Assembly: GCA_963971575.1 (NCBI GenBank) | Contig: OZ020622.1 | Span: 32,952,301-33,016,300 of the forward strand | Reading direction: 5' to 3' | Length of the DNA: 64,000 bases | Source of the DNA: Liopterus haemorrhoidalis | Taxonomy: Eukaryota > Arthropoda > Insecta > Coleoptera > Dytiscidae | Part shown: positions 1 through 10,721 of the stretch, piece after piece | How the letters are laid out: each line of letters opens with the position of its first letter | Position numbering within the stretch: the first letter of the stretch is position 1 | Notes under the pieces: model-generated | What the model was told of the DNA's origin: nothing | Database searches by the model: none | What the model saw: the letters and a program-made list of their open reading frames with translations, nothing else | Program-made: the position numbers and the translations under genes

Positions 1-751
1 GTTTAATATCTTAGCTAAAATTTAAAAAATATATTTGTATATACATGGATACATTTTGTTATGGGTAGAGAAGAGGTACGTAAATTTATTTTGGAAATAT
101 CGACTAAGAAAATAAATAAATAACTGGCTAGAGAATCTGTTAGTTTTCATATACATAGTCGCAATATAAACAATGTCTCTGTAGGCGTTAAGCCGTATTC
201 AGACCTCTTTAAATTAACGAGTTATAGACTGTTCGTTGTGTCGTTGAGTTATGCTTTAATGCATTCTTTTAACGTTCCATGTACCGTTCACATCTGTTAT
301 AAATTAGTACGTTACGAATAGCCCTCCATCTCTGAATTTTGAAACCAACTATTTAGCTTCATAAAATATGTATTATCGTTCTTATGATTCTGTTGTCTTA
401 GATTATAACTACCTAATTACCTAAATTGATCATATTTACTGTCCGTCTTTGTAATTTTGAGCAAGATTTGTTAATGATGACATTATGTTGATGACATTAT
501 GCTATTGATTTAAGAGCTCTGAATGCGGCTTTATGCTCTTGCGTGACAAAAGACCGCCCACAGTGTCGCCAGGTCTGGATTTGAATGATATTTTTGCAAT
601 TATACAGAAAAAAAATGCGTTAAAATATATATTACGGTATTATTAGAGACATATGATAAACGGTAGAAAAAATCTAACTGCAACCTTCTTGTCGTGCCTA
701 TTGATTTAAAGATTTAAAACCAACACTTGTAATTGTATTATTTAGTGAGAG

Positions 752-1791
752 AAGGGCCGCCGCGTGAGGGGGGAAAGGTTGTGACCAGCACAAAGGCGCC
801 TCATCATAGGGGCGCCATTCCAAAGAAAATACAAATTAAAATATTTAAAATGCTTAAAATATTAACTTGTTTAATACATGGTTACTTGGTAATTCTTCTT
901 CTAATTATCACAGAAAGATTTAAACAGTTAAAAAATCATAACGATGATTTTAAGCTCATTCATGACATAAACAAATTGAAAGATGAAGATTTAACAAAAC
1001 ACTGCAAAGATATACACATCCAACTTACCGATTAAAAAAACTCGGATAATCGGGATATTGACGGTGTATCCTTGCTTGATGAAATAAAAAGTTTGCAATA
1101 TTTTGTAAAAAACAACATGTCTCCGCACGACGTATTAAACTACATTTATAGAAATAATCTAACTAACACCTTTCCCAATAAAACTATAGTATTACGTATT
1201 TATTTAACTTTACCAATTTCAGTAGCTTCAGGAGAAAGGAGTTTTTCAAAATTAAAACTTATTAAAAATTATTTACGCTCCACAATGTCTGGTGACCGTC
1301 TAACGGATTTATCGTTAATATCAATCGAAAATGATATCATGGATACCTTAGATATTATAGATTTAATTAAGAATTTTGTGGCGGCTAAAGCAAGAAGAAT
1401 AAATATTATATGATTTTTTTAATTAGCATTCGCCCTTTTTAGTTATAATACATCAGTTATAATAAAATACAGTTATAATACACCAAAGCTAACATGTAAT
1501 CGCTACATTTATAATGTGATCTAATTTATATTATCAATAATACAAATATAACATTATCTTTATTGTGATTTTATTTTAATAATAAAAGATTGATTATTTG
1601 TGAACAATTTTTAAAAAACATATATTATTGCATTTATCTTACTCGGATCTGTAGTTTGATTATATATGTATGTATTTTTAAATTTTGTATAAATATATAA
1701 ATTTATTTATTTTTTTTGAGGAGGTGGGGGGGGTCAGGGGCGCCAAATAAAAGTTTTCACAAAGGCACCTCATACCCACGCGGCGGCCCTG
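752..1791 (+). mobile_element. hAT element, internally deleted, with perfect target duplication
   Basis: The ends are inverted repeats: the left reads AAGGGCCGCCGCGTG and the right, reverse complemented, reads CAGGGCCGCCGCGTG. Both are flanked by the same 8 bases, AGTGAGAG, at 744-751 and 1792-1799, which is the hAT target-site length. At 1.04 kb it holds only the C-terminal third of a transposase, so it must depend on a transposase supplied in trans. It is inserted into repeat R2. Confidence 0.85.
840..1413 (+). pseudogene. hAT transposase C-terminal fragment (ZMYM1-like group)
   Basis: This reading frame encodes the end of the catalytic domain and the hAT dimerisation domain. The segment LPISVASGERSFSKLKLIKN followed by YLRSTMSGDRL is the hallmark of the dimerisation helices, and KARR closes the protein as in ZMYM1-like hAT transposases. 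Two open stretches (to 1035 and from 1036) are in the same frame and are separated only by a TAA at 1033-1035, just before DIDGVSLLDEIKSLQ. The N-terminal zinc finger and most of the RNase H-like core are absent because the element is internally deleted. No start codon can be assigned. The product would be inactive as a transposase; use as a dimerisation fragment is possible but unsupported. Confidence 0.8.
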
Positions 1792-2083
1792 AGTGAGAGG
1801 CATTCATCGTTTGGCCTTCTAATAATCATCATTCACTGACTAAATACCTACAAACCCTGAAATGTGTGAAAATTCACACTTCACATACATTTTTTAAAAT
1901 TTAATAAATTTCGAACAATTTAACAATCAATCAATTTTGGAATTTGAAAGAGTTACTTGAAGTAAAGAGCATGCATGAAATATCATTTCAAATCGTTACG
2001 TTATTATTTAACGTTATTTATTTTTTGTTTTCGTTACACAACGTTATAAACAAGGTTGCAAAAATTATTTGTTATGTTACATA

Positions 2084-3987
2084 ATAATAATAATAATAAT
2101 AATAGCCTTTATTTTATCTAAAACATTGAAATACATTATGCTGATAGTTATGTGTACAATATAATATGGAACATTTTTTTAAATAAAAAATAAATAAAAT
2201 AAAAATATGAAATATAAAATAAATAATATAAAAAATAATATAAATGATATAAAATAAGAAGATAAAATATAATAAAATAAAATAAAATAAAATAAAATAA
2301 GATAAAATAGCTAAGTTTACATGAATAAATAAATAAATAAATTACATAAAATTTAATTGACTGACTTAGCTAAATCAACTTAAAGCCCATTTCTGAGCAA
2401 AGGCCTCCCCTAATACCTTCCATTCTTCTCTATTCTGCGCTGTCCTCGTCCACAATGGACCGGCATATCCAACAATTTCGTCTTTTCATCTTATATGTTG
2501 GCGACTTCTTCTTCGTTTATTATATCGTGGTGTCCAATCCGTTATTTTCCGTGACCACCTATTGGGATCTGATCTCATTAAGTGTCCAGCCCAGCTCCAC
2601 TTCAAAGATTTCATGGTAAGTAAGACATCGAAAACACCTGTCTTTTGTCTGATGATTGTGTTTCTTACCCGATCTTTTAGTGTTAGGCTTAGCATGGATC
2701 TTTCCATTTTAAGTTGACATGTCCGTATTTTTCTTTCTTGCAATTTTGAAATAGCCCATGTTTGGCAACCGTATGTCAGCGTTGGAATAATACACATATC
2801 AAATGTTTTTTTCTTCACTTCGTCTGATAGTGGACCTTTCAAAATATTTTTGAGTGCCCAGCACTTATTCCATGCCGCTTTTATCCTCCTTTCAACTTCC
2901 TTATTTTCTCTTTGAAATGTTACGGCCTGTCCGAGGGATATAAATTCTTTTTTACATTCGATGTAGGTTCCTTCGATTTCAATTGGGTCTTCTGTGTGAT
3001 TTGTAAGAAGCTTGGTCTTTGAATAGTTGATCGAAAGTCCAACTTCCTTTCCATATAGGTTCAGCATATTCATTTTTTGTTCCAGCTCCGTTGCATTTGT
3101 TGAGAATATAACAAAGTCGTCCGCGAATTTTAGATTGGTTAAGTTTTATCCGTTCACAATTAAACCACCATTTTCCCAATTCATTTTCTTGAAAATATTC
3201 TCGAGTATGCACGTGAAAAGAGCAGGCGATAGTGGATCACCCTGCTTCACTCCTTTTTTAATATTGAAACGCTGCCCCGCTTTTTCCATCATTATATAAG
3301 CTGAATTGTTGGAGAATATGTTATTAACTATCGACACATATTTTTCTTCTATGCCAGCTCTTCTTAATGCATCTATTATATGTACATGTTCTAAACTATC
3401 GAAAGCTTTATTGAAGTCAATAAAGCCCATATATACATTGATGTTATATTCTTTGGTTTTCTCAATTACCTGGTTTAATGTATGTATATGGTCGATAGTT
3501 GAGTACGACCTTCTGAATCCAGCTTGATCTTCAGACAAGAATTCGTTGAGCTTTATGTTCATTCTTTTGTACAAAATTTTGGTGAATATTTTGTAGACTA
3601 ATAGGTCGGTAGTTATTCACATTTGATCGATCTCCTTTCTTATGCAACAGAATAATTCTTGACTCGATCCATTGTTTTGAAATTTCTTCTGTTTCCAAGA
3701 TTTTGTTGAACAGTATGTAAAGTAGTTTGGATACACTATCTTTTCCGACCTTTAATATTTCGTTAACAATTCCATCATCGCCTGGACTTTTGTCATTTTT
3801 GAGCTCATATATAGCCTGATGTATTTCCTCCAGCAGAAAGTTTGGCACACTTTCCATATTTCTTGGCTGTCCTATCGTTCGAACATCTGTGCTGAGATTA
3901 CTGGAGTATAATTCTTCGTAAAACTTGGTGGCAATCTTTAACATTTGATCTCTATTGTGTTTTACGTCACCCGTTTTTGTTTATAAC
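2084..3987 (-). mobile_element. 5'-truncated non-LTR retrotransposon (LINE)
   Basis: Read on the minus strand, this is the 3' part of a LINE: a broken reverse-transcriptase frame, an A/T-rich 3' tail, AATAAAGGC near the end, and a terminal (ATT)n run (about 2082-2104 on the plus strand). A 9-base direct repeat, TGTTACATA, lies at 2075-2083 and 3988-3996 and is a good candidate target duplication. The endonuclease part is missing, as expected for 5' truncation during target-primed insertion. The surroundings are AT-rich, so the duplication is likely but not certain. Confidence 0.75.
2375..3955 (-). pseudogene. LINE reverse transcriptase, frameshifted
   Basis: Fragments in different frames read in order along the minus strand. 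First comes the palm/finger start (AIYELKNDKSPGDDGIVNEI and RIILLHKKGDRSNVNNYRPI). Next is EDQAGFRRSYSTIDHIHTL with FIDFNKAFDSLEH (catalytic Asp of motif A) and GVKQGDPLSPALF (motif B). Then LKFADDFVIF gives the FADD catalytic pair near 3115, followed by a thumb and a basic C-terminus (RWSRKITDW). A further frame continues to a TGA at 2375-2377 with RTAQNREEW and GEAFAQKW, the tail common in RTE-like LINEs. Frameshifts lie near 3560, 3145 and 2490. The clade is RTE-like or a related group. It is inactive. Confidence 0.85.
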
Positions 3988-3996
3988 TGTTACATA

Positions 3997-4439
3997 ACGT
4001 TATGTAAATAATGTTATATAACATTATAAAAATAATTTTTATTTGTAACTCTGAACTTGGAATATTTGGTATATAGGAATAATACCTATATTTGGAATCT
4101 GTAGTTTCAATTTAAAAAATAATACCAAATTACGTTTAGATATTCTAATTTAATTTTTATATATGAAATACAAAGAAAATATGTCTTCTTCTCAAAAGAA
4201 ATCTTATATCACATAAAATATAAATAATCAACAAGTTATAAATAATAAAACCAGTGGCGAAGTGAGACCTCCGCTAGACTTGCCCTCACATAAAAAAAAA
4301 ATAATAATAAAAAAAAATACATATTTTTTTTTTTTTTTTAATTTAAAAGAAGATTTAGGTAAATCTTCAAAAATACATCAAATTATGTTCTATACAAATT
4401 TTTGTCCAAGGCTTGGTTTACTAGTTACGAATTTTTTTA
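3997..4439. other. AT-rich spacer without recognisable gene
   Basis: Low-complexity A/T sequence with degenerate copies of AACGTTAT-type words and runs of A and T. No coding signal, RNA gene or clear element end was seen. Confidence 0.5.
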
Positions 4440-5225
4440 AATTTTAAAGTTCAATAACTTCCGTTTCCGGTTTCGGATTTTAATAAAAAACAATAGGATT
4501 CTTCCCAATTATTAGGAGAATTTTTTAGTACCAGAACGAACTCTTTAAGTTAAATCGTTTTTGAGTTATCGTGTATACACACAGACACACACACAGACAC
4601 ACAGACACACAGACACACACACACACAGACACACACACATACGGACGGCACTTCGAAAATAGGTTTTTTGGATTCCCTGGACCATGAAACGTGGTCATCA
4701 AATTTTCGCGATTACAATACTTGCCCCTTATATATTAAGGTCGGGCAAGTAAAAATTGAGACTTATTAATTTTAAATAATTTTACAAAAAAATTTCAAAA
4801 TTTTTCGTTTTATCAAAAAACGTCTCAAATAAAAGTTATTAGTTATTGCATTTATAGTAACTTTTGTTCAATAAATTTTTTCGAAATATTTTTCTGTTGC
4901 TAAATATTCGCAAAAATCTTAAAATCGACACGAGTAAACTCCCATTTCTATTCAAACGATCTTTATAAAAAACAATAGGGTTCTTCCCATTTAATAGGAG
5001 AATTTTTTAGTACCAAAATGAATTCTCTAAGTTGAACCGTTCTTGAGTTATCGTGTATACATACAGACACACACACAGACACACACACATACGGACGGCA
5101 CTTCGAAAATAGTTTTTTTTGGATTCCCTGGACCATGAAATGTGGTCATCAGTCAAAATCTCGACATCGAAAATTTTCGCGATTACAATACTTGCCCCTT
5201 ATATATTAAGGTCGGGCAAGTAAAA
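4440..5225 (+). repeat. Repeat R3, two partial direct copies with (CA/GACA)n core
   Basis: Two related segments (4440-4751 and 4950-5225) share the phrase around GAGTTATCGTGTATAC, an ACAC/ACAG microsatellite (4576-4639 and 5061-5090), ACGGACGGCACTTCGAAAAT, and an end hairpin of CTTGCCC and GGGCAAG about 16 bases apart (4721-4750 and 5190-5219). A body, an internal tetranucleotide microsatellite and a hairpin near the 3' end are features of Helentron-associated short elements. That assignment is inference. A diverged relative with (CAGA)n lies at 8935-9430. Confidence 0.6.
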
Positions 5226-5227
5226 AC

Positions 5228-5345
5228 GGTCGAATTTACCAGGGATGGGGATTCGGAGTCGGAGTCGGGAGTCTGGAGTCGAGGAGTCGAAGCTTTTTGG
5301 AGGAGTCGTGAGTCGGAAAAACTTATAGACTCCCGGACTCTTTGA
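5228..5345 (+). repeat. hAT-type end with degenerate GGAGTC repeats
   Basis: Starts with CAGGGATGGGGATTCGGAGT, a hAT-like terminus resembling the AGAGATGGG end at 37243. It then repeats GGAGTC/GAGTCG words for about 100 bases. No opposite end was located. Confidence 0.4.
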
Positions 5346-5721
5346 TTCAATTTTTATGAAGGATGAACAAACCGAAAACGAAAGCAAAATAACCATATAA
5401 CCAGAATTTTTTAAAGCACGGAAACAGGAATGACATTTTGTTGTCTGTTCAACGAAAATGAAATTAAAAATATTCAATACCGAATTCACCCGGTTTCCTT
5501 CATGCTTTCCAGTTTAAAATTTGATTAATTCTACTTGTATTAACAGATTAATACAATGAGGCAGTAAAGATATTTTGTTTTTACTCATAACCCTTTTTTA
5601 AATACTTTGTTTATTAAGTTTAAGCGGAACTAAACTGGATTTTTATTTTCTCGAATTGTAACGAGAATCAACAAAATCTTAATGTCAAAAGGAAAAAGTG
5701 ACATTACGAAAAATAATGTAC

Positions 5722-6058
5722 AGGCTATTCCAAACGTTTAGGCGGAACTAAATGGGAATTTCGTTCTTTTAGGTTGTCACGAGAAAGGACCTTGCTTGGG
5801 TTATTTCATTTTTAACGTTGGCATGTGAAAATTTAAAATTCCAACAATGAAATCATAGACTCGAATGACATATGTCAAAAAAATACTCTTCTACTTATTT
5901 TATTGACAAAAAAAAATAAATAAATGGGAAATTTGTATTAAGAATGACACAAAAAATTAAAATATAATGCAAATGACATTTTGAAATTATATTAACCTTA
6001 ATCTAAATATGTTTATTGTAAGTATGATTTACAAAGCTTAAACAAAACGGCCAATTTT
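5722..6058 (+). repeat. MITE family M1, truncated copy
   Basis: Begins after TA with CAGGCTATTCCAAACGTTTA, then GGCGGAACTA. The family recurs near 12363, 39741, 59225, 59412 and 61326, in both orientations. Complete copies have inverted ends of this motif next to TA, suggesting a Tc1/mariner-dependent MITE. This copy is cut off on the right where an R1 repeat begins. Confidence 0.6.
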
Positions 6059-6291
6059 TTTAAATTTTCAGATCTAAATTTTATTTTCGCAAAATAAATT
6101 ATTTAGACGCGATTTTTGCCAAGATTGTGCAATAAAAATTTTGTCCCACTCCCTGTAGCCCAGATGGTTTAAACTAAAAATCTGAAAAAAATCTAAGTAA
6201 TGTACATTTGTGTGAACCGAAATAGTACAACAGGAATTTTTGATCAGATTATGTTTTCAAAAAATTTTTGCTTGACCATGTAAAATATTTA

Positions 6292-6550
6292 GGCCCGGTT
6301 TTTCCACCTTCAGGTAAAGTTCCAGGTAACTATCTGACAGATAAGGTTATTTTTAACTTCATCTGCTGAGTAAATGTCATCCCTTCTTTCTATACAAATG
6401 TATCTATCAGATAGTTATCTAACGGATAATGAGACTGACGTATTGAATTCACTGACTGGTATTGAAATTTATTCAGCAGATGAAGTTACAAATAACCTTA
6501 TCTGTCAGATAGTTACCTGGAACTTTATCTGAAGGTGGAAAGACCGGGCC
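6292..6550. mobile_element. 259-bp MITE with ~80-bp inverted ends and TTA duplication
   Basis: The two ends are near-identical inverted repeats of about 80 bases, starting GGCCCGGT and continuing TTCCACCTTCAG, so the whole element folds on itself. TTA flanks both sides (6289-6291 and 6551-6553). A TTA duplication and GG-starting ends fit the PIF/Harbinger superfamily. It has no coding capacity. It interrupts R1 copy a, so it is the younger insertion. Confidence 0.8.
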
Positions 6551-6582
6551 TTAATAACTTATGTAACAGAGTAAACCAGCAT

Positions 6583-6650
6583 GCTTTCATGGTGTAATGG
6601 TTAGCGCTCTCGCGTTCTAATTTACAAACTAGGGTTCCGGTCTCGAGACA
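6583..6650 (+). other. tRNA-like module inside R1 (tRNA-Gln-like 5' half)
   Basis: TTCATGGTGTAATGGTTAGC matches the D-arm/A-box half of arthropod tRNA-Gln genes (established knowledge). GGTTCCGGTCTCG downstream resembles a B box. The acceptor stem does not close and the anticodon arm is poor, so this is not a functional tRNA gene. R1 copies at 11335-11405 and 24780-24840 carry different tRNA-like sequences at the same position. Confidence 0.5.
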
Positions 6651-6860
6651 ATTTTATTTTTTCTGTTTTTTTTTGCATTTTTATTTTGTTTAAATTATTT
6701 TTTCAAAATTCTAGTTATATTTGGGCAAATGTTGCATTTAATTTTTAAAAGCGTAAATTTAATAACCAGCGGAAATTGTTGAAATTGAATACACGAAATC
6801 AGAGGGGTGGAACTTATGACTTAAAACAACCAATGGAAGCCACAGGCGCAATTTTCAAAA

Positions 6861-7690
6861 TTTTAATGAACCTTTGAAACTGCATGGCATGTTGGTATTT
6901 AAAAATTATAAAAAATGTCATTTTCTTAATAATTATCGGAACCAATAATTCTAAAACCGGTTTTACAGAGTAAGGAATACTTTTAATTGACATTTAAAGT
7001 CCGTACTACACTATAAAAGTAACCAAAATAACTAGATCTGGTTTGTCCTTACAAAAGTGAGAAGTGAAATAATACATTTTATTTTGAAATACGTTACAAA
7101 ATCTGGTGACTTTGGTGATTGTTGTGTTGTAAATGGACTTTAGGAAGACATTCTTCCTAAAGTAAATTGGCTTGTAAATATGGCTTTGATTTTTCTTAGG
7201 TTATATTCATTCAAAAATTACAAATGAAAGATTGTCATTAATGTCAATTAATTATCAAATATTTTCAAAGGTGTCATCTCAGAATTACCACCCTAAGATG
7301 ATATAAATATACATAATAAAAAATAAAGTTTCCCTCTTAGTTATGTATTACAAAGAACCCGAACCCGAATCTGAAAAAATTTAGCCTCTTGAACCTAAAA
7401 AAAATTCTGTTATTGAACCTGAACCTGAAACCGAACCGAAATTACCACATTGAACCTGAATCCGAACCTGAACCTAAATAAATTCAGCTTCAGGTCCCTG
7501 GACATAAGTAACAATGCACTTCGATAGATAAGACAATAAAACCGTAAAATTATTATCAGAGGTTTGCGGCATCTAATCAAACGTTTTTATTACACCTAAC
7601 AGTCAGATCAATTCTGTAAAAATTTACTGTGTAGTAACGTAACTACAAGATAAAATATTATAAAAAGTATAATGACTTTCATTCATGATA
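6861..7690. other. No gene; AT-rich with element scraps
   Basis: Around 7000-7130 there are words related to the 177-bp MITE (AACTAGATCTGGTTT, GTTACAAAATCTGGTGAC). At 7356-7500 there is a degenerate run of GAACCTGAA/GAACCCGAA words ending CTTCAGGTCCCTGG. Nothing coding was recognised. Confidence 0.45.
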
Positions 7691-7696
7691 GTATTA

Positions 7697-7873
7697 TCTG
7701 TCTCATTTTGTAATACGGAACTAACAGGAAAAGTTCATTTTTTATGTTGTATATTGACAATACATTTATAATATTATCATAGTATTGCTTCACACGGATA
7801 CGCCAAAGTCTGTTTACACCACAACAGTCACCAAAGTAACTAGATCTAGTTTCGTATTACAAATTGAGACAGA
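7697..7873 (+). mobile_element. 177-bp MITE, copy 1, TTA duplication
   Basis: The ends are inverted (TCTGTCTCATTTTGTAATACG on the left; on the right CGTATTACAAATTGAGACAG). TTA lies on both sides (7694-7696 and 7874-7876). Two further copies of exactly the same length lie at 49099-49275 and 49484-49660. The TTA duplication suggests mobilisation by a PIF/Harbinger transposase. Confidence 0.8.
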
Positions 7874-8459
7874 TTATAACTGACCTTGCTCATAGTGACA
7901 CTTTTAATTACAATGATCATAGTAACTGAGTTACAGAATTGGTCTGATTATGTCTCCCTCGAGCCATAGACAATCGACAGTTGCGTTTATTGAGAGCATT
8001 ATTTTTCAGTGTTCTGAGTTTAGTCAGTTGTAGGCAGTGGCGGACTTTCGCAGAGACAAAAAAGACAATTGTCTTGGGCCCGTAATTTTCAAGGGCCCAA
8101 CCCTTCCCCTTGTATTTGAGGAAATGAGGACCTTTTTTTTTGCTCTTCACTTGGATTTGGGAGATGAGTACCTTTTTTTTGCTCTTCACTTGGATTTGGG
8201 AGGTGAGGACCTTTTTTTTTTGCTCCGTCCTCGCATTGCCTTCACGAATGGTCACCCTCAGTGGCGGTTGAGACAGGGAGGCGCTGGGACAGTGACCTCC
8301 TTAAAATTTTTGTAAAAAAGCTAAATTTAATACTTTATTTATACTTCTTTAAAATTGCATTAAAGTAGCTAGATATATCTGCATATTTTTATTTTTATTA
8401 TTTCTTATTCAAAGAATTTTCATATAAATGTTAGATTTAAAAAATTTAAATCAAGACAA

Positions 8460-8503
8460 CAACGCTCTCCGAGCGTTGTTGGACACTCCACGGAGTGTCC
8501 CAA
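8460..8503 (+). other. Two adjacent perfect hairpins
   Basis: CAACGCTC-TCC-GAGCGTTG is followed within a few bases by GGACACTCC-AC-GGAGTGTCC. Both stems are perfect (8 and 9 bp) and have 2-3 base loops. Stacked GC-rich hairpins in AT-rich DNA often mark Helitron-like ends; no function is shown here. Confidence 0.6.
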
Positions 8504-8688
8504 GATACAGCGTTGCCACATGCAATATCTAATGTTCTTATCTACATGTGTAGCAAAAATTTACTAGTAACGGCAACAGCGGCGAAGGTTAGTGTTGTAT
8601 GTATTAGTGAATTACGGCCGGTGTCCCGTAGCTTAGTTCGGTCGTTGTGATTTGTGACAAGTACTTAAACGTGAAAATGAATCGAATG

Positions 8689-8743
8689 AAGCACGTTAGT
8701 TTTATTAAAATATACTGTAAATTTTAATACAACTAACGTGCTT
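8689..8743 (+). other. 23-bp hairpin, 22 of 23 paired
   Basis: The arm 8689-8711 is complementary to 8721-8743 with one mismatch, with a 9-base loop (ATACTGTAA). The outer part of the stem is AAGCACGTTAGTT. The fold has roughly precursor-microRNA dimensions but could equally be a small inverted repeat inside the hAT element. Confidence 0.6.
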
Positions 8744-8934
8744 AACTATGAAACAAAATTATTAATAAAAAATCAGCTGTGGTCACCACAGGACCGACCG
8801 CCATTATAAAGTACTTGTATAAAATATATTCTAGCAGCAGAGTAGAAATAACTTGGCCTAATATTTTCTAACAGAGATATTATTTATCATGACCATGGAA
8901 ACGTTACATATAAGTATGAAAATTTGAGACTTTT

Positions 8935-9430
8935 ACAAAAGAGAGAAATTTTACAAAAATTTACGACAAATTTTTCGAAATTTTTCGTTTCATCAAAAAA
9001 CATCTCAAATAAAAGTTATTAGTTATTGCATTTATAGCAACTTTTGTTAAATAAATTTTTTCGAAATATTTTTCTGTTGCTAAATATTCGTAAAAATCTT
9101 AAAATCGACACGAGTAAACTCCCATTTTTAGTCAACCGATTTTTACCAAAAGTTGATCAACTCGTGCCATTGATGGCAGAAGTTTAAATATGAATTTTTA
9201 TAAAAATCCTTTCAGCCGAATTTGCTCTACACGTGTACACAGACAGACAGGCGGACGGACGGACAAACGGACGGACAGATGGACAGACGGACAGACAGAC
9301 AGGCCGACAGACATCATGCTAAAAATAGTCAAAACGTTATGTAGGGACCTCAATTCGTGGAGATCCATCGAAATCTCGAAATCGGTATGATCAAAATTCC
9401 TCCCTTATATATGTTGGCGGTCGGTAAAAA
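8935..9430 (+). repeat. R3-like repeat with (CAGA/CGGA)n run
   Basis: Diverged from R3: shared words include AAATAAAAGTTATTAGTTAT and AAAATCGACACGAGTAAACT (both also at 4820-4940). A 9238-9310 tract consists of GACAGACAGGCGGACGGACG-type tetranucleotides. The 3' part around 9390-9425 (CCCTTATATATGTTGGCGGT) parallels the R3 hairpin region. Apparent reading frames here are repeat artefacts. Confidence 0.6.
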
Positions 9431-9804
9431 TATGGGTCCTCATCGGCCAAAATTGAATATTTCCCAACAGGATAAAAATGGAAATAGAACATTTAATAGA
9501 AAGTTTAGTGAAAAACAGTATTTAAATACAAGTTGGTTGTGTGGATGTGATAAATAAAATGTTTTTTTTTTGTTTCCTGTGTTTGATTTGCTCATCAGAC
9601 GCATATGAAATAAAGACAGTAAATAGTGTTAAAGATATTAAACATTTCAAAGATAAAGTTGTTAAACATAATGTGTCTCATAAACATATGCATTATTCGG
9701 TCAAATTTGCCATGCTGGGATCGGTAAATATACGATTTCAACTTGATACTGCGTATAAACGTTCAATTAAAGAACATAACGAAAAGGTTAAATCTAATAT
9801 TTAA
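9408..9804 (+). pseudogene. hAT transposase N-terminal part (TTF-type zinc finger), frameshifted
   Basis: Two overlapping frames read through a domain typical of hAT N-termini. FNRKFSEKQYLNTSWLCGCD is followed, after a one-step frame change near 9555, by NKMFFFCFLCLICS, the WL.GC...N..FCF.CL pattern of TTF-type zinc fingers. Downstream, VSHKHMHYS and LDTAYKRSIKEHNEKVKSN match the conserved stretch just before the catalytic core. The catalytic domain and dimerisation domain are absent. The fragment lies inside the nested element at 8259-10134 and presumably derives from it. It is inactive. The family assignment rests on pattern recognition. Confidence 0.65.
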
Positions 9805-10721
9805 ATACATGTGCATATCTGTAGGTATCTGCTTAATTAATGACCAAATATGTTATGTTTCTGACTACAAAGCATTCTCTTAATAATATTGCAATTTTAA
9901 TAATAATAATAATAATAATAATAATTATAATAGAAGTAATAACTACAAAAATGATAATAATAATATTGACCATAAATCTTAATAAAAGTGCCAGATTTGT
10001 CAGTTTTTCTAGTTGCAGAACATATTTTCAGGTATTTTTTATTTATTTACTTTTTTCTCGTATAACTATATTTTAATAGATATATATGGGAAAAAAAGTG
10101 TCCCCCCAAATATTTTACTCACCAGCCGCTACTAGTCACCCTACCTTTGAACGCCTCTAGGTTGAGGGCCCGTAAATCAAAAATGTCTTGGGCCCGGCGA
10201 AGGCTTAATCCACCACTGGTTGTAGGATGTATTTTGCAGTTAGTTTTAGTCTGATTTTAATAATAATGGGACATGTTCATATTCTTTAACTAAATATTGC
10301 AATTAAGAAGTTCTTGTTAAAATAAGACTTGTTAGAATAAGTGTTTTTTTAACGTTCGTAGTGTTCTAATAGAGAAAGACATTTGGCAACGTTGTATCTT
10401 GTCGATAGAAAGAGATAGACACTGTACAACATGTTAAAAGATATGGAAATAATGGCTAATATCGCGGTAAAAACACAAATATAACCTTGTTTCGTTGATA
10501 GCGTTTGGTGACGCTTTTATTATCGATTTCTTTTAACAATAAATATGTTATTAACTAGTTACCTACATCTTGTTGATATGAACCTTTAGCAAAATAACGT
10601 AAAGCAATACATATTTGGAGTTCAGTTGAAATACTTCTATCTTTTGAAGATACCGGTTTTCAGTGGCGTACTAAGGAGGGGGGTCCGCACCGGATGGCAC
10701 ATATTTTGGGGCGGCATTTTT

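Larger units (their letters stand above)
1..1890 (+). repeat. Repeat R2, copy 1, interrupted by a hAT element
   Basis: The first 740 bases and the stretch 1800-1890 match, as reverse complement, blocks at 47186-47430 and 50640-50920. The element at 752-1791 sits between the two parts. The 3' end (about 1825-1890) holds a short hairpin of GTGTGAA and TTCACAC separated by AA. The same terminal block ends the R1 copies at 11850, 25262 and 30600. No protein is visible in R2 itself. A Helentron-like non-autonomous element is one reading; this is inference. Confidence 0.6.
6058..6860 (+). repeat. Repeat R1, copy a (3' part), split by a MITE
   Basis: Shares with other R1 copies the block AAATAAATTATTTWGACGC, GTCCCAC.CCCTGTAGCCC, AATAGTACAACAGGAATTTT and AACCAATGGAAGC. 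The 5' half with the CTGT run is missing. The TTA-flanked MITE at 6292-6550 is inserted in it, and a tRNA-like module lies at 6583-6650. Confidence 0.7.
8259..10134 (+). mobile_element. Inner hAT element nested in the outer one
   Basis: Starts CAGTGGCGGTTGAGAC and ends GCCGCTACTA, with GTCACCCT duplicated at 8251-8258 and 10135-10142. It carries hairpins (8460-8503, 8689-8743), an R3-like repeat (8935-9430) and a decayed hAT zinc-finger coding segment. The nesting shows that it inserted after the outer element. Confidence 0.75.
8035..10218 (+). mobile_element. Outer hAT element with perfect 8-bp duplication
   Basis: Left end CAGTGGCGGACTTTCGC and right end (reverse complement) CAGTGGTGGATTAAGCC are hAT-like. 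GTTGTAGG flanks both sides (8027-8034 and 10219-10226). Just inside each end lies TCTTGGGCCCG-type sequence. A short tandem repeat at 8125-8225 has three units around GAGGACCTTTTTTTTTGCTC. Most of its length is the second hAT element at 8259-10134, so the outer element was itself short and non-autonomous. Confidence 0.8.

Noticed and set aside
6583..6650. A functional tRNA-Gln gene
   Set aside because: The 5' half matches well, but the acceptor and anticodon stems do not close and it sits inside a dispersed repeat; kept only as a tRNA-like module.
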